Positions 1-8,565 of a stretch of DNA of 64,000 bases are shown here, one piece after another; position 1 is the first letter of the stretch; each line of letters starts with the position of its first letter. The translations under genes and the position numbers were made by a program. The stretch is from positions 1 through 64,000 of the forward strand of contig NZ_JAJGTZ010000044.1 of assembly GCF_020784725.1 (NCBI RefSeq). The letters are read 5' to 3'. The DNA comes from Limosilactobacillus reuteri. Lineage in GTDB: Bacteria; Bacillota; Bacilli; Lactobacillales; Lactobacillaceae. Under the pieces are notes generated by a model that made no database searches, had not been told where the DNA came from, and saw nothing but the letters and a program-made list of their open reading frames with translations.

Positions 1-1
1 T

Positions 2-62
2 AAGGCAAAAGAGGCCTTTTTATATAATTTTTATCGCCCACCCGCATAGCAGGTGGTTTTTT
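2..62. terminator. Two successive terminator-like hairpins at the window edge
   Basis: AAGGC (2-6) pairs with GCCTT (14-18) and runs into T's. CCACC (38-42) pairs with GGTGG (52-56) and is followed by six T's. Both look like rho-independent stops on the plus strand for a transcription unit lying left of the window. Positions 63-115 hold no gene that I can support. Confidence 0.6.
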
Positions 63-115
63 GTTTCGTGCACTCGCTCTGCTCGCGCACTCAACCAGGC
101 CTAAAGACATTAATA

Positions 116-145
116 AAAAAGAGCCCTTTTTGGACTCTTTTTATT
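116..145. terminator. Terminator of lexA, readable on both strands
   Basis: AAAAAGAG (116-123) pairs with CTCTTTTT (135-142). An A-run on one side and a T-run on the other let it act in both directions. It lies just past the lexA stop codon. Confidence 0.7.
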
Positions 146-149
146 AGGC

Positions 150-776
150 TTAGAAAATATGATCACGAAATAGTCCCACCACTTTACCAAGGATTTTCAC
201 ATTGTCTAAGAAGATTGGCTCCATCGTATCATTTTCTGGCTGTAAACGAAAACGTGTTTTTTCTTTATAGAATCGTTTACAAGTAGCCTCATTATCATCG
301 TTCATTGCAATAACGATATCACCATTTTTAGCTGTGGATTGTTTACGTACAATTACTTGATCGCCATTAAAAATCCCTGCTTTAATCATACTGGTTCCAC
401 GAATGGTAAGCATAAACAAATCATTATTATCTTGAATAGAAGGAGGTATCGGGAAAAACTCAGTAGCATTTTCGACTGCTAAAATTGGTTGTCCAGCTGT
501 AACAACACCAAGCATTGGGATTTCTTTTTGAATCGGTTTTACACCTAAAATATCAAGCCCTTTGGATGTAATCTCAAGTGCTCGAGGCTTAGAAGGATCT
601 TTTTGTAAGAATCCTTGTTCAATTAAGCGAGAGATGTGTCCATGGACTGTTGAAGTTGAAGACAATCCAACAGCACTACAAATTTCGCGAACAGTCGGTG
701 GATAGCCATGATCTTCAACTTGTTTATGAATATAATTTAGGACGGCCATTTGTTTATTTTTTGCTACCTTTGCCAT
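150..776 (-). CDS. lexA: LexA SOS-response repressor
   Basis: Transcriptional repressor of the SOS regulon that cleaves itself when RecA filaments form on damaged DNA. The 208-residue length is normal. Residues 1-65 form the winged-helix DNA-binding domain. The Ala94-Gly95 cleavage bond lies in the VTAGQP motif. Ser129 (GTSM) and Lys167 (CKRF) fit the autoprotease dyad by alignment to family pattern. The ATG at 776 is preceded by GAGGTG. The gene is divergent from ynzC, and a LexA-box-like palindrome lies between them, so autoregulation is likely. All key residues are present. Confidence 0.97.
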   Translation of the reverse strand: MAKVAKNKQMAVLNYIHKQVEDHGYPPTVREICSAVGLSSTSTVHGHISRLIEQGFLQKDPSKPRALEITSKGLDILGVKPIQKEIPMLGVVTAGQPILAVENATEFFPIPPSIQDNNDLFMLTIRGTSMIKAGIFNGDQVIVRKQSTAKNGDIVIAMNDDNEATCKRFYKEKTRFRLQPENDTMEPIFLDNVKILGKVVGLFRDHIF

Positions 777-832
777 ATTGACACCTCATTATCATTAATT
801 GTGTTAAGCTTATCATAGATAGATGCATATTT

Positions 833-846
833 CAAACGTACGTTCG
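833..846. promoter_or_regulatory. Probable LexA operator (SOS box)
   Basis: CAAAC-GTAC-GTTCG matches the Gram-positive SOS box CGAAC-N4-GTTCG with one mismatch. It lies between divergent lexA and ynzC, just upstream of the ynzC -35. It overlaps TTTCAA (830-835), a possible -35 for lexA read on the minus strand. Confidence 0.75.
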
Positions 847-850
847 TGAT

Positions 851-879
851 TTGCATTAATTTTATAAAATAAGTAAAAT
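851..879 (+). promoter_or_regulatory. Promoter of ynzC
   Basis: TTGCAT (851-856), a 17-base spacer, then TAAAAT (874-879). This is a good sigma-A match 26 bases before the ynzC start. Confidence 0.65.
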
Positions 880-904
880 CGACTTTACTAAGGAGATGAC
901 TATA

Positions 905-1156
905 ATGGCTGAATCAAAAGAACAAGATGCTTTATTAAAGCGGATTAATGAGCTTGCTCATAAGAATAAAGAAGAAGGCTTAACTGAAGAAGAAACTAAG
1001 GAACGAGATCGATTACGTAAGGAATATCTAAAGAACTTTAGAGAAGCGATGCGTAGTAATATTGAAATGATGCGGATCTTTGATAAAGAAGGGAAAGAGG
1101 TTACTCCTGAAAAGGTTCGTGAAATTCAACGTAAAAAAGGACTTCGTGACGATTAA
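905..1156 (+). CDS. ynzC: DUF896 family protein (YnzC-like)
   Basis: Small charged helical protein of 83 residues from the DUF896/YnzC family. Its biochemical role is unknown; in Bacillus subtilis the homologue sits in the SOS-induced yneA-yneB-ynzC operon beside lexA. Family signs are the N-terminal LLKRINELAHK stretch, the EGLTEEE segment and a conserved helical core; the C-terminus is basic. The ATG at 905 is preferred over 896 because AAGGAG (890-895) touches 896 but sits nine bases before 905. Here yneA and yneB are missing, so only the neighbourhood with lexA and the SOS box is kept. Confidence 0.85.
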   Translation: MAESKEQDALLKRINELAHKNKEEGLTEEETKERDRLRKEYLKNFREAMRSNIEMMRIFDKEGKEVTPEKVREIQRKKGLRDD

Positions 1157-1229
1157 CAGTGATTTGCTCTTTTCAAAAATTGCTCTTTCGTGTAAGATGG
1201 ATAGGTAACGAGCAAAGGAGGGAGTAATT

Positions 1230-1457
1230 GTGGGTATGACGATCATGCTAATGATTCTTGCATTATTAGTCGGTTTGGTTATCGGCTTCTTTGGTGCACG
1301 TAAATACATGGAAAACTACCTCCGCAATAATCCACCGATTTCGGAAGAGATGCTGCGGACGATGATGCTTCAAATGGGACAAAAACCATCAAGTCGTAAA
1401 TTACATCAAATGATGCAAGCGATGAAAGCACAAGCTAAAAAGTCGAATCGTAAATAA
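1230..1457 (+). CDS. yneF: YneF family (UPF0154) small membrane protein
   Basis: 75-residue protein with one N-terminal membrane helix (about residues 3-24: [21 protein letters not shown]) and a basic, Met-rich cytoplasmic tail. It belongs to the UPF0154/YneF family, whose function is unknown. The gene starts with GTG behind a strong AAAGGAGG (1214-1222). It follows ynzC in the same direction and ends at a clear terminator. Confidence 0.85.
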   Translation: MGMTIMLMILALLVGLVIGFFGARKYMENYLRNNPPISEEMLRTMMLQMGQKPSSRKLHQMMQAMKAQAKKSNRK

Positions 1458-1460
1458 TAT

Positions 1461-1490
1461 AAAAGGATGTGATAATTATCACATCCTTTT
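1461..1490. terminator. Bidirectional terminator between yneF and plsC
   Basis: AAAAGGATGTGATAA (1461-1475) and its exact complement form a near-perfect palindrome with A and T flanks. It serves the convergent yneF and plsC genes. Confidence 0.85.
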
Positions 1491-1500
1491 ATATTGGAAA

Positions 1501-2139
1501 TTAAAATTCGTCATTCTTCGGCTTTGGAGGAACAATATATTTATAATTGGGATCAATTTGTCTATCTAATTGGTCAAAAGCGTCTTGCATTTGCTTTTCT
1601 AAATCAGCCTGTACTTCGGGGGTGAGCCGTTGCTTTCGGTCAATATAAATAGGCTTCCCAAATGCAATTTGGCGCGGCTTACGAGTAAATAGCTGGCCAA
1701 ATTTTAGAGGTCCCTGGTAAACAGCAGGAACTAAGGGGACGTTTGCCATTTTAGCGATCACGGTGGCCCCGCCTTTTAATTTAGATGAGTAGCGTGAGCC
1801 GCTAGGGAAAATAATGGTCGATAAGTCAGTTTTCTTTAAAATTGTAACCGGCTTTTTAATAGCAGACGGACCAGGATTTTTCCGATCAACTGGATAGGCA
1901 TTTAACGCTTTTAAGAATTTGCTAGCAATTGGATTCTTAAAAAGTTCTTTTTTAGCCATGAAGCTAAATTTTTTTGGCCATACGGCAAGCGCTAGTAAGA
2001 CAGGATCCATCCAAGTACGATGAGGTGCAATAATAATATAATTGCCTTCAGGGATATTTTCCCGATTGTATATTTTAGGTCGCCCGTTAATCAAATTTAA
2101 AAATGGATTAACGATTTTAACGAGAAAAGTGTACAACAT
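1501..2139 (-). CDS. plsC: 1-acyl-sn-glycerol-3-phosphate acyltransferase
   Basis: Second acylation step of phosphatidic acid synthesis at the inner face of the membrane: lysophosphatidate plus an acyl donor. The 212-residue protein has the HX4D catalytic motif (HRTWMD, residues 40-45) and a downstream FPSGSR block that stands where the family's EGTR motif binds glycerol phosphate. A short hydrophobic N-terminus suits membrane attachment. The gene is a single transcription unit, convergent with yneF. Its product feeds CdsA, encoded at 8.6 kb. The exact acyl donor cannot be read from sequence. Confidence 0.9.
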   Translation of the reverse strand: MLYTFLVKIVNPFLNLINGRPKIYNRENIPEGNYIIIAPHRTWMDPVLLALAVWPKKFSFMAKKELFKNPIASKFLKALNAYPVDRKNPGPSAIKKPVTILKKTDLSTIIFPSGSRYSSKLKGGATVIAKMANVPLVPAVYQGPLKFGQLFTRKPRQIAFGKPIYIDRKQRLTPEVQADLEKQMQDAFDQLDRQIDPNYKYIVPPKPKNDEF

Positions 2140-2234
2140 GTCAATCTTCCAATCTATAACAAAATTAAGTTTTCGTTCCTCAGTATGACGAAAAAAAGTG
2201 GATCTTGCAAGTACAAAAAATAATGGAGGGCATA

Positions 2235-2990
2235 ATGGAAAATAGAAATATTCTTAAAAAAAATGAAAGAATTGATCAGTTATATAGTCAGGATGTAAGG
2301 ATAATCCAAAATCCCCATTATTTTGCTTTTTCATTAGATGCGGTCTTATTAGCAAATTTCGTGCGTCCCAATCATCGACAGAAATTGAAAATTGTTGATT
2401 TATGCGCTGGAAATGGGGCAATCGGCATTTTTCTCCACAATAAGCTTGGTGGAACATTTACTGAAGTTGAATTACAACCACAAATTGCTGATATGGCTAA
2501 ACGGACAATTTTGCTAAATGATTTACAAGATCGATATACCGTCATTAATGCTGATATTGCTAACGTTAATGATTATATTTCTAAGGATTCGATTGATATT
2601 GTCCTTTGTAATCCTCCTTATTTCCCAGTTACAGCCCAAAGCCAGAAAAATCCAAATAAAGCTTTAGCGATTGCTCGTCATGAAATAGCAACCGATTTAG
2701 TGACGGTTATTCAAAAGATGAGTGGTTTATTAAAAATGAATGGTCATGGGTATCTTGTACATCGTCCAGATCGTTTAGGTGAGATTTTACAAGTGTGTCA
2801 GGAAAATAGATTAGCACCTAAAAGAATTCAATTTATTCATCCTAAACCTGATCGTGATGCGAATATTTTGTTGCTTGAAGTGATTAAGGATGGCCGGCCT
2901 GGAGGAGTAAAAGTAGTACCACCATTGATTGTTCATGGAGCGGATAACGAGTATACTCCAGCGGTTCAGGAGTTATTATATGGCAAGTGA
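2235..2990 (+). CDS. tRNA1(Val) (adenine-N6)-methyltransferase-like protein (YabB/TrmN6 family)
   Basis: S-adenosylmethionine-dependent methyltransferase of the TrmN6/YabB group, probably modifying A37 of a valine tRNA. The N-terminal DAVLLANF block precedes the SAM-binding VDLCAGNGAIGI loop (about residues 57-68). The NPPY catalytic motif, typical of N6-adenine methylases, is present at about residue 128. The start is ATG 2235 behind TGGAGGG; the longer TTG start at 2205 has no ribosome site. The stop overlaps yazA, as in many Firmicutes where the pair is conserved. Confidence 0.87.
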   Translation: MENRNILKKNERIDQLYSQDVRIIQNPHYFAFSLDAVLLANFVRPNHRQKLKIVDLCAGNGAIGIFLHNKLGGTFTEVELQPQIADMAKRTILLNDLQDRYTVINADIANVNDYISKDSIDIVLCNPPYFPVTAQSQKNPNKALAIARHEIATDLVTVIQKMSGLLKMNGHGYLVHRPDRLGEILQVCQENRLAPKRIQFIHPKPDRDANILLLEVIKDGRPGGVKVVPPLIVHGADNEYTPAVQELLYGK

Positions 2991-3270
2991 GAAATACTAT
3001 ATTTATGTATTGTATTGCGCGGATAATAGCTTTTATTGTGGTTTTACCAACAATGTTAAACGGCGCTTTCATACCCATCAGACTTATCAAGGGGCAAAAT
3101 ATACTCGTGTGAAAAAGCGTCATCCGCTAAAGCTTATTTATTCAGAAGAATTTGAATCAAAGCATGATGCCTTGAGTGCGGAATATTATTTTAAACATCA
3201 AACTCGCCGCCAAAAAGAAAAATTTTTACTAGACCACGGTGTCAATTTGTTAAAACTATGGAGGAATTAA
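2980..3270 (+). CDS. yazA: GIY-YIG domain protein (UPF0213, YazA family)
   Basis: 96-residue stand-alone GIY-YIG nuclease fold. The family motif appears as YIYVLYC (residues 7-13) followed by FYCGFTNN (18-25), with Arg28/Arg29 and a conserved Glu further on. The cellular substrate of YazA proteins is not established; they resemble the UvrC and SLX1 catalytic domain. ATG 2980 overlaps the end of the upstream methyltransferase by 11 bases, which indicates translational coupling. The stop sits one base before ldhD. Confidence 0.9.
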   Translation: MASEKYYIYVLYCADNSFYCGFTNNVKRRFHTHQTYQGAKYTRVKKRHPLKLIYSEEFESKHDALSAEYYFKHQTRRQKEKFLLDHGVNLLKLWRN

Positions 3271-3271
3271 G

Positions 3272-4264
3272 ATGAAAATTTATGTGTATGGTGTTTATCA
3301 GGATGAAGTTCCTTACATTAAGGAATGGCAAGAGGAACATCCTGAAGTAACTGTCGACTCAACAACGAAACTTTTAGATGAAAGCACAGTCAATTTGTCT
3401 AAAGGAAGCGATGGAGTAGTAGTATTCCAGCAAAAGCCTTATTCAGATGAGGCCTTACGTCAATTAGCGCTTAATGGCATTACAAAGATGTCATTGCGAA
3501 ATGTTGGGGTCGATAATCTTAACCATGAATTAGCGCGAGAACTTGGTTTCCAAATTACCAATGTACCGGTTTATTCCCCAGCTGCGATTGCTGAATTTTC
3601 AGTTACTCAAGCGCTTAACCTTTTACGTCGAACAAAAGAATTTTATTTAAAATTAGCGAAAGGAGATTATAACTGGGCACCACATATTGCTAAGGAAATG
3701 AATAAGCAGGTTGTCGGGATAGTTGGAACAGGAAACATTGGATCCACAGCCGCTAAAATCTTTGCTGGTTTTGGTGCAAAAGTGATTGCATATAGCCGTC
3801 ATCAAAATAAGGAACTAGAAGGAATTGTTGAATACGTTAGCCTTGATGAATTATATAAACGGGCAACAGTTATTTCGCTTTATTTGCCTCATGTTCCAGC
3901 AACAGATAAAATGCTTAATGAAAAAACATTTGCAATGATGCAGGACGGGGTCTTACTGGTTAACACTGCACGTGGACCATTAGTCGATGAAAAAGCATTG
4001 ATCGAAGCGTTGAATAGCGGTAAAGTCGGAGGAGCTGCTCTAGACGTAATGACTGGCGAAACCAAGATTTTTAACCAGCAAATTGATTTCCAAGAAGTCG
4101 ATTATGATGAATTTAAGGATTTAGTTGATCGGCCAAATGTTTTAATCACACCCCACATTGCTTTCTATACTGATCAAGCAATTAAAAATATGGTTAAGAT
4201 GAGTTTGTCTGCCAATCTAGATTTGATTAAAACTGGCACCTCAGATAAACTAGTTAAATTTTAA
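3272..4264 (+). CDS. ldhD: D-lactate dehydrogenase (D-2-hydroxyacid dehydrogenase family)
   Basis: NAD-dependent reduction of pyruvate to D-lactate, regenerating NAD+ in fermentation. The 330-residue length is typical. The Rossmann loop GTGNIG lies at 152-157, and the catalytic trio reads Arg234 (NTARG), Glu263 (TGE) and His295 (TPH). A GGAGG ribosome site precedes ATG 3272. The gene abuts yazA, so it may be cotranscribed, and ends in a strong terminator. Other 2-hydroxyacid dehydrogenases of this family (for example hydroxyisocaproate enzymes) are possible. An unrelated L-lactate enzyme is encoded at 34.6 kb. Confidence 0.88.
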   Translation: MKIYVYGVYQDEVPYIKEWQEEHPEVTVDSTTKLLDESTVNLSKGSDGVVVFQQKPYSDEALRQLALNGITKMSLRNVGVDNLNHELARELGFQITNVPVYSPAAIAEFSVTQALNLLRRTKEFYLKLAKGDYNWAPHIAKEMNKQVVGIVGTGNIGSTAAKIFAGFGAKVIAYSRHQNKELEGIVEYVSLDELYKRATVISLYLPHVPATDKMLNEKTFAMMQDGVLLVNTARGPLVDEKALIEALNSGKVGGAALDVMTGETKIFNQQIDFQEVDYDEFKDLVDRPNVLITPHIAFYTDQAIKNMVKMSLSANLDLIKTGTSDKLVKF

Positions 4265-4277
4265 AATAAGTTAAGTG

Positions 4278-4306
4278 AAAAACCTTGTCAGTTTGCAAGG
4301 TTTTTT
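4278..4306 (+). terminator. Terminator after ldhD
   Basis: AAAACCTTG pairs with CAAGGTTTTTT across a short loop, ending in a T-run. The rpsB promoter overlaps this hairpin. Confidence 0.85.
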
Positions 4307-4313
4307 GTATACT
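4285..4313 (+). promoter_or_regulatory. Promoter of rpsB-tsf
   Basis: TTGTCA (4285-4290), a 17-base spacer, then TATACT (4308-4313). Transcription should begin near 4320 and give a leader of about 107 bases before rpsB. Confidence 0.75.
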
Positions 4314-4319
4314 ATATTT

Positions 4320-4426
4320 CGGTGTTACGCGCCAATTTCACACCCAGAATGATGGTGGTGAGGGTGCTTAAATAGTCCCATTGCCAGAAGAAGACTGGGG
4401 AGGAAAAACAATTTGGAGGTATATTT
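4320..4426 (+). promoter_or_regulatory. Structured rpsB leader
   Basis: The leader can form GGTGT (4321-4325) with ACACC, or alternatively CACCC with GGGTG further on, and a third TCCCA/TGGGGA pairing just before the ribosome site. Overlapping alternatives of this kind are common in ribosomal protein leaders that bind their own product. S2 control here is inference; I do not recognise a named motif. Confidence 0.4.
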
Positions 4427-5215
4427 ATGTCTGTTGTATCTATGAAGCAATTGCTTGAAGCCGGTGTCCACTTTGGTCACCAAACTCGTCGTTGGAACCC
4501 AAAGATGGAAGAATACATCTTTACTGAACGTAACGGTATTTACATCATTGACTTACAAAAGACTGTTAAGTTAATTGATACTGCTTACAACTACATGAAG
4601 GATGTTGCTGCTAACGATGGTGTTGCTTTATTTGTTGGTACAAAAAAGCAAGCTCAAGATGCTATTGAAGAAGAAGCTACTCGTGCAGGTCAATACTACG
4701 TTAACCACCGTTGGTTAGGTGGTACTTTGACCAACTGGAAGACTATCCAATCACGGATTGCTCGTTTGAAGGAACTTAAGAAGATGAGCGAAGACGGTAC
4801 ATTTGATGTTCTTCCTAAGAAGGAAGTTGCTGTTTTAACTAAGCAACGTGAAAAGCTTGAACGTTTCCTTGGTGGTATTGAAGATATGCCACGGATTCCA
4901 GATGTTATGTTCATTGTTGATCCTCACAAGGAACAAATCGCTGTTAAGGAAGCTCAAAAGTTACACATTCCAATCGTAGCTATGGTTGATACTAATACTG
5001 ACCCAGACGACATTGATTACGTTATCCCATCAAACGATGATGCTATCCGTGCCGTTCGCTTAATCACTTCAAAGATGGCTGATGCTTTTGTTGAAGGTAA
5101 GCAAGGTCAAGACGATGCTCAACAAGAAACTGCTGATGATAACGCTACTAACGAAACTGTTAGCGAAGATTCATTAAAGAACTTGAAGAACAGCGTTGAA
5201 GGTAAAGAAGACTAA
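4427..5215 (+). CDS. rpsB: 30S ribosomal protein S2
   Basis: Structural protein of the small subunit, bridging head and body near S1. The 262-residue protein opens with the family pattern [22 protein letters not shown] and carries the second signature [12 protein letters not shown]. The C-terminal 35 residues are an acidic, Gln/Asn-rich tail typical of lactobacilli. TTGGAGG precedes ATG 4427. The gene pairs with tsf as in nearly all bacteria. Codons are strongly biased (AAG, GGT, CGT), which fits high expression. Confidence 0.98.
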   Translation: MSVVSMKQLLEAGVHFGHQTRRWNPKMEEYIFTERNGIYIIDLQKTVKLIDTAYNYMKDVAANDGVALFVGTKKQAQDAIEEEATRAGQYYVNHRWLGGTLTNWKTIQSRIARLKELKKMSEDGTFDVLPKKEVAVLTKQREKLERFLGGIEDMPRIPDVMFIVDPHKEQIAVKEAQKLHIPIVAMVDTNTDPDDIDYVIPSNDDAIRAVRLITSKMADAFVEGKQGQDDAQQETADDNATNETVSEDSLKNLKNSVEGKED

Positions 5216-5230
5216 AATCATTAAATTCTT

Positions 5231-5280
5231 GGGCTGTTTTGTACGGACCATTCTGGCCTAAGTACTAAACAGCCCTTTTT
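5231..5280 (+). terminator. Hairpin between rpsB and tsf
   Basis: GGGCTGTTT (5231-5239) and GTAC pair with GTAC and AAACAGCCC (5267-5275), enclosing a smaller GGACC/GGCC region, followed by T's. It should reduce read-through from rpsB into tsf and set their ratio. Confidence 0.75.
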
Positions 5281-5311
5281 CAAAAAAGATTATAAAAGGA
5301 GAGATTTCGTC

Positions 5312-6187
5312 ATGGCTGAAATTAAAGCTGCTCAAGTTATGCAATTACGTAAAAAGTCCGGTGCCGGTATCATGGATGCTAAGAAGGCATTAGTTGCTAG
5401 TGATGGTGACATGGACAAAGCAATGGACTACCTTCGTGAAAAGGGTATTGCTAAGGCAGCCAAGAAGAGTGACCGTGTTGCAGCTGAAGGATTAGCTGAT
5501 ATTGCTGTTAATGGTAATACAGCTGCAATCGTTGAATTGAATTCAGAAACTGATTTCGTTGCTGCTAGTGAACCATTTAAGGACTTATTGAAGAAGGTTA
5601 CTAAGTTAATTAGTGAAAACAAGCCTGCTAATGTTGAAGAAGCATTAGAAATCAAGACTGAAAATGGCACATTAAATGATGATATTATCAGTACTACACA
5701 AAAAACTGGTGAAAAGGTTAGCCTTCGTCGGTTTACTGTTGTAGAAAAGGATGACGGCGATAGCTTTGGAGCATACTTACACCAAGGTGGTCAAATTGCT
5801 GCATTGGTTGTCTTAGAAGGTGCTGATGATGCCACTGCTAAAGACGTTGCAATGCACGTTGCAGCTATCAACCCTGAATTCATGACTCGTGATGATGTTT
5901 CTCAAGAACGTCTTGACCATGAACGTGCTATCTTCAAGGAAGAAACTTTAAACGAAGGAAAGCCTGAAAAGATCGTTGACAAGATTGTTGAAGGTCGTTT
6001 GAACAAGTTCCTTTCACAAATTTGTTTAGCAGATCAAGACTTTGTTAAGGACTCTGACCAAACTGTTGAACAATATGTTTCAAGTAAGAATGGTAAGTTG
6101 AAGTCCTTCATTCGTTACGAAGTCGGTGAAGGAATCGAAAAAAAGCAAGATGACTTTGCTCAAGAAGTTAAGGACCAAATGAACTAA
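5312..6187 (+). CDS. tsf: Translation elongation factor Ts
   Basis: Guanine nucleotide exchange factor that reloads EF-Tu with GTP. The 291-residue protein begins with a UBA-like domain and the signature [16 protein letters not shown] (residues 12-27). The TDFVA core motif, which inserts next to the EF-Tu nucleotide site, is at about 80-84. The start follows AAAGGAGAG. Codon bias is as strong as in rpsB. The intercistronic hairpin suggests partial termination upstream. Confidence 0.98.
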   Translation: MAEIKAAQVMQLRKKSGAGIMDAKKALVASDGDMDKAMDYLREKGIAKAAKKSDRVAAEGLADIAVNGNTAAIVELNSETDFVAASEPFKDLLKKVTKLISENKPANVEEALEIKTENGTLNDDIISTTQKTGEKVSLRRFTVVEKDDGDSFGAYLHQGGQIAALVVLEGADDATAKDVAMHVAAINPEFMTRDDVSQERLDHERAIFKEETLNEGKPEKIVDKIVEGRLNKFLSQICLADQDFVKDSDQTVEQYVSSKNGKLKSFIRYEVGEGIEKKQDDFAQEVKDQMN

Positions 6188-6197
6188 GCGTTCGGTC

Positions 6198-6236
6198 AAA
6201 AGGAGGACGTACTCAATGTAGTGCGTCCTTTTTTAA
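6198..6236 (+). terminator. Terminator after tsf
   Basis: AAAGGAGGACG pairs imperfectly with the GTGCGTCCTTT arm and ends in six T's. It separates tsf from pyrH-frr. Confidence 0.75.
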
Positions 6237-6268
6237 AAATTAACTTGCAAATTCAAGGAGGATATCGT

Positions 6269-6991
6269 ATGGCAGATATTAAATATAAGCGAGTAATTTT
6301 AAAGCTCAGTGGAGAAGCATTAGCTGGTGACAAGGGTTTTGGAATCAACCCTCCCGTTTTAAAAGATGTAGCTAAGGAATTAAAAGAAGTTCATGATTTG
6401 GGCGTTCAAATTGCCATCGTTGTTGGTGGTGGTAACATGTGGCGTGGTGTTACTGGTGCTGAATTAGGGATGGAACGTGCGCAAGCTGACTACATTGGAA
6501 TGTTGGCAACCATTATGAATGCCTTGTCACTTCAAGATGCGCTTGAATCAATTGGTGTTCCTACCCGGGTACAAACTTCAATTGAAATGCGGCAAATTGC
6601 TGAACCATATATTCGGCGGAAAGCTATTCGTCATTTAGAGAAAGATCGAATCGTTATTTTTGCTGGTGGAACAGGAAGTCCTTACTTCTCAACTGATACT
6701 ACTGCCGCATTACGAGCAGCAGAAATCAACGCTGATGCCATTTTAATGGGTAAAAATGGGGTTGACGGTGTTTACTCAGCTGATCCAAATAAAGTTAAGG
6801 ATGCTACTAAGTTTGATCATTTAACCCATATGGATATCATTGAAAAGAATTTACATGTAATGGATACTACTGCTAGTTCACTATCGATGGACAATCATAT
6901 TCCATTGGTAGTCTTCAACTTGAACACATCAGGCAATATTATGAAAGTAGTAACTGGTCAAGAAGTTGGTACAACAATTGAAGGAGACTGA
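6269..6991 (+). CDS. pyrH: UMP kinase
   Basis: ATP-dependent UMP to UDP step of pyrimidine nucleotide synthesis; the bacterial enzyme is a hexamer of the amino acid kinase fold. The 240-residue protein shows KLSGEAL near the N-terminus, GGGNMWRG (about 54-61) and the [14 protein letters not shown] block (about 130-143) that binds UMP. ATG 6269 follows AAGGAGGAT; upstream in-frame codons lie inside the tsf terminator. The stop is four bases before frr, the usual partner gene. Confidence 0.97.
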   Translation: MADIKYKRVILKLSGEALAGDKGFGINPPVLKDVAKELKEVHDLGVQIAIVVGGGNMWRGVTGAELGMERAQADYIGMLATIMNALSLQDALESIGVPTRVQTSIEMRQIAEPYIRRKAIRHLEKDRIVIFAGGTGSPYFSTDTTAALRAAEINADAILMGKNGVDGVYSADPNKVKDATKFDHLTHMDIIEKNLHVMDTTASSLSMDNHIPLVVFNLNTSGNIMKVVTGQEVGTTIEGD

Positions 6992-6995
6992 TAAT

Positions 6996-7559
6996 ATGGC
7001 TACAGGAAAAGAAATTTTAAATGATGCCAAACAAAAAATGGCAAAATCAGGTGATGCACTTCAACGGACACTTGCTGATATTCGTGCTGGTCAAGCCAAT
7101 GCAAGTTTATTAAATTCTATTAAAGTTGAATATTACGGAGCTCCAACTCCATTAAATCAAGTTGCATCAATCACAATTCCAGAAGCACGACAATTATTAA
7201 TCACTCCTTATGATGAGAGCGTGCTTGAAGAAATTGAAAAAGCAATCTATGCATCTAATTTAGGATTAACTCCTCAAAACGACGGAAGCTCAATTCGCTT
7301 AATCATTCCACAATTAACTGAAGATCGGCGGAAAGAATTAGTAAAGGACGTTAAAGCTGAATTAGAAAAGGCAAAAGTTGCAGTTCGAAACGTTCGTCGT
7401 GAAGCGATGGATGACTTAAAGAAGGGTAACAAGAACGGCGACTTTAATGATGATGAATTCCATGATCTTGAAAAGAAAGTTCAAAACGAAACAGATGCTG
7501 GAATTAAGAACCTTGAAGATATTGCAAATGCAAAAGAAAAGGAATTAATGGAAGGCTAG
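6996..7559 (+). CDS. frr: Ribosome recycling factor
   Basis: Splits post-termination ribosomes together with EF-G. The 187-residue, mostly helical protein has the typical LRAGQAN-like segment ([13 protein letters not shown]), the [16 protein letters not shown] domain II entry and the C-terminal coiled region with [15 protein letters not shown] 6996 has AAGGAG 10 bases upstream, within the end of pyrH. A terminator follows at 7571. Confidence 0.98.
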   Translation: MATGKEILNDAKQKMAKSGDALQRTLADIRAGQANASLLNSIKVEYYGAPTPLNQVASITIPEARQLLITPYDESVLEEIEKAIYASNLGLTPQNDGSSIRLIIPQLTEDRRKELVKDVKAELEKAKVAVRNVRREAMDDLKKGNKNGDFNDDEFHDLEKKVQNETDAGIKNLEDIANAKEKELMEG

Positions 7560-7570
7560 TTTTCAGAAAT

Positions 7571-7612
7571 AAAAAGGTTGTGAACTTTGCGTAAGTCCAC
7601 AACCTTTTTATT
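7571..7612 (+). terminator. Terminator after frr
   Basis: AAAAAGGTTGTG and CACAACCTTTTT form a 12-base stem around a short loop. Confidence 0.9.
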
Positions 7613-7663
7613 TTGGCTAAAATTGAATTGTTATGATAAAACTATGTAACAATTTACTGTGGA

Positions 7664-7694
7664 TTGACAAATCGAAATTTGCCTCTGGTATAAT
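7664..7694 (+). promoter_or_regulatory. Promoter of the uppS operon
   Basis: TTGACA (7664-7669) and TATAAT (7689-7694) are both perfect. The spacer is long at 19 bases, but a TG one base upstream makes an extended -10. Confidence 0.65.
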
Positions 7695-7781
7695 AAAAGC
7701 TATAATTAATTGGCAGACGTGAATTTTTAATAAATGTCTGTAATTAATCTTAAGTACATGATAAAAATGGAGGAACAATTA

Positions 7782-8546
7782 GTGTTTTCCAAAAGTAAAC
7801 ATGATGAAATAAATCAGCAACTTGATATGGAACGTATTCCTAACCATATTGCAATTATTATGGACGGTAATGGCAGGTGGGCGCAGAAACGACACCTTCC
7901 ACGAGTTGCTGGTCATAAGCAAGGAATGCAAACAGTAAAAAAGATTACAATTGCTGCTAGTGAATTAGGGGTAAAAGTCTTATCATTATATGCTTTTTCA
8001 ACCGAAAACTGGAAACGTCCTTCTTCAGAGGTAAGTTATTTAATGCAGTTGCCTGTCCGCTTCTTCTCAACATTTGTTCCAGATCTTATCAAACATAATG
8101 TTAAGGTGACGGTAATGGGAGATATTACGCAATTACCTGAAGCCACACAAAAAGCTGTTAAAGATGCAATGGCTGATACAGCTCACTGTACAGGAATGAT
8201 TCTCAACTTTGCTTTGAACTATGGGAGTCGAGATGAGATCACTCAAGCTGCTAAAAAGATTGCAGAAGACATTCAAAATGGGAACTTGGCAATTGCGGAT
8301 ATTGATGAAGCTTCCTTTGGCAAGTACTTAATGTCGGCAAAATTGGGGCCATTTGCGGACCCTGATCTGCTAATCAGAACAAGTGGCGAAGAGCGGATTA
8401 GTAACTTTATGCTGTGGCAAATTGCTTATAGTGAATTGGAGTTTGTTCCAGAACACTGGCCAGACTTTGATGAAGACTCATTGCGATCAGCGATAATTGC
8501 CTATCAAGGACGGCATCGGCGGTTCGGTGGGCTAAAAAATCAATAA
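7782..8546 (+). CDS. uppS: Isoprenyl transferase (undecaprenyl diphosphate synthase)
   Basis: Makes C55 undecaprenyl diphosphate, the lipid carrier for peptidoglycan and other wall polymers, by cis-condensation of isopentenyl units. The family signature IAIIMDGNGRWA surrounds the catalytic Asp28, and the C-terminal RTSGEERISNFMLWQ block is intact. GTG 7782 is chosen because GGAGG (7769-7773) sits eight bases before it; ATG 7734, 7758 and 7767 lack good sites. The protein is then 254 residues, the usual length. It opens the uppS-cdsA-rseP-proS-polC cluster. Confidence 0.95.
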   Translation: MFSKSKHDEINQQLDMERIPNHIAIIMDGNGRWAQKRHLPRVAGHKQGMQTVKKITIAASELGVKVLSLYAFSTENWKRPSSEVSYLMQLPVRFFSTFVPDLIKHNVKVTVMGDITQLPEATQKAVKDAMADTAHCTGMILNFALNYGSRDEITQAAKKIAEDIQNGNLAIADIDEASFGKYLMSAKLGPFADPDLLIRTSGEERISNFMLWQIAYSELEFVPEHWPDFDEDSLRSAIIAYQGRHRRFGGLKNQ

Positions 8547-8565
8547 ATAATAAGGGGATTTTGTT

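Noticed and set aside
53-286. 77-residue plus-strand frame crossing the lexA terminator
   Set aside because: It runs antisense through the lexA 3' end, has no ribosome site and no recognisable protein.
2980-2990. Overlap of the methyltransferase and yazA as a possible frameshift
   Set aside because: Both proteins are complete with their own family starts. The overlap is the usual coupling of this conserved pair.
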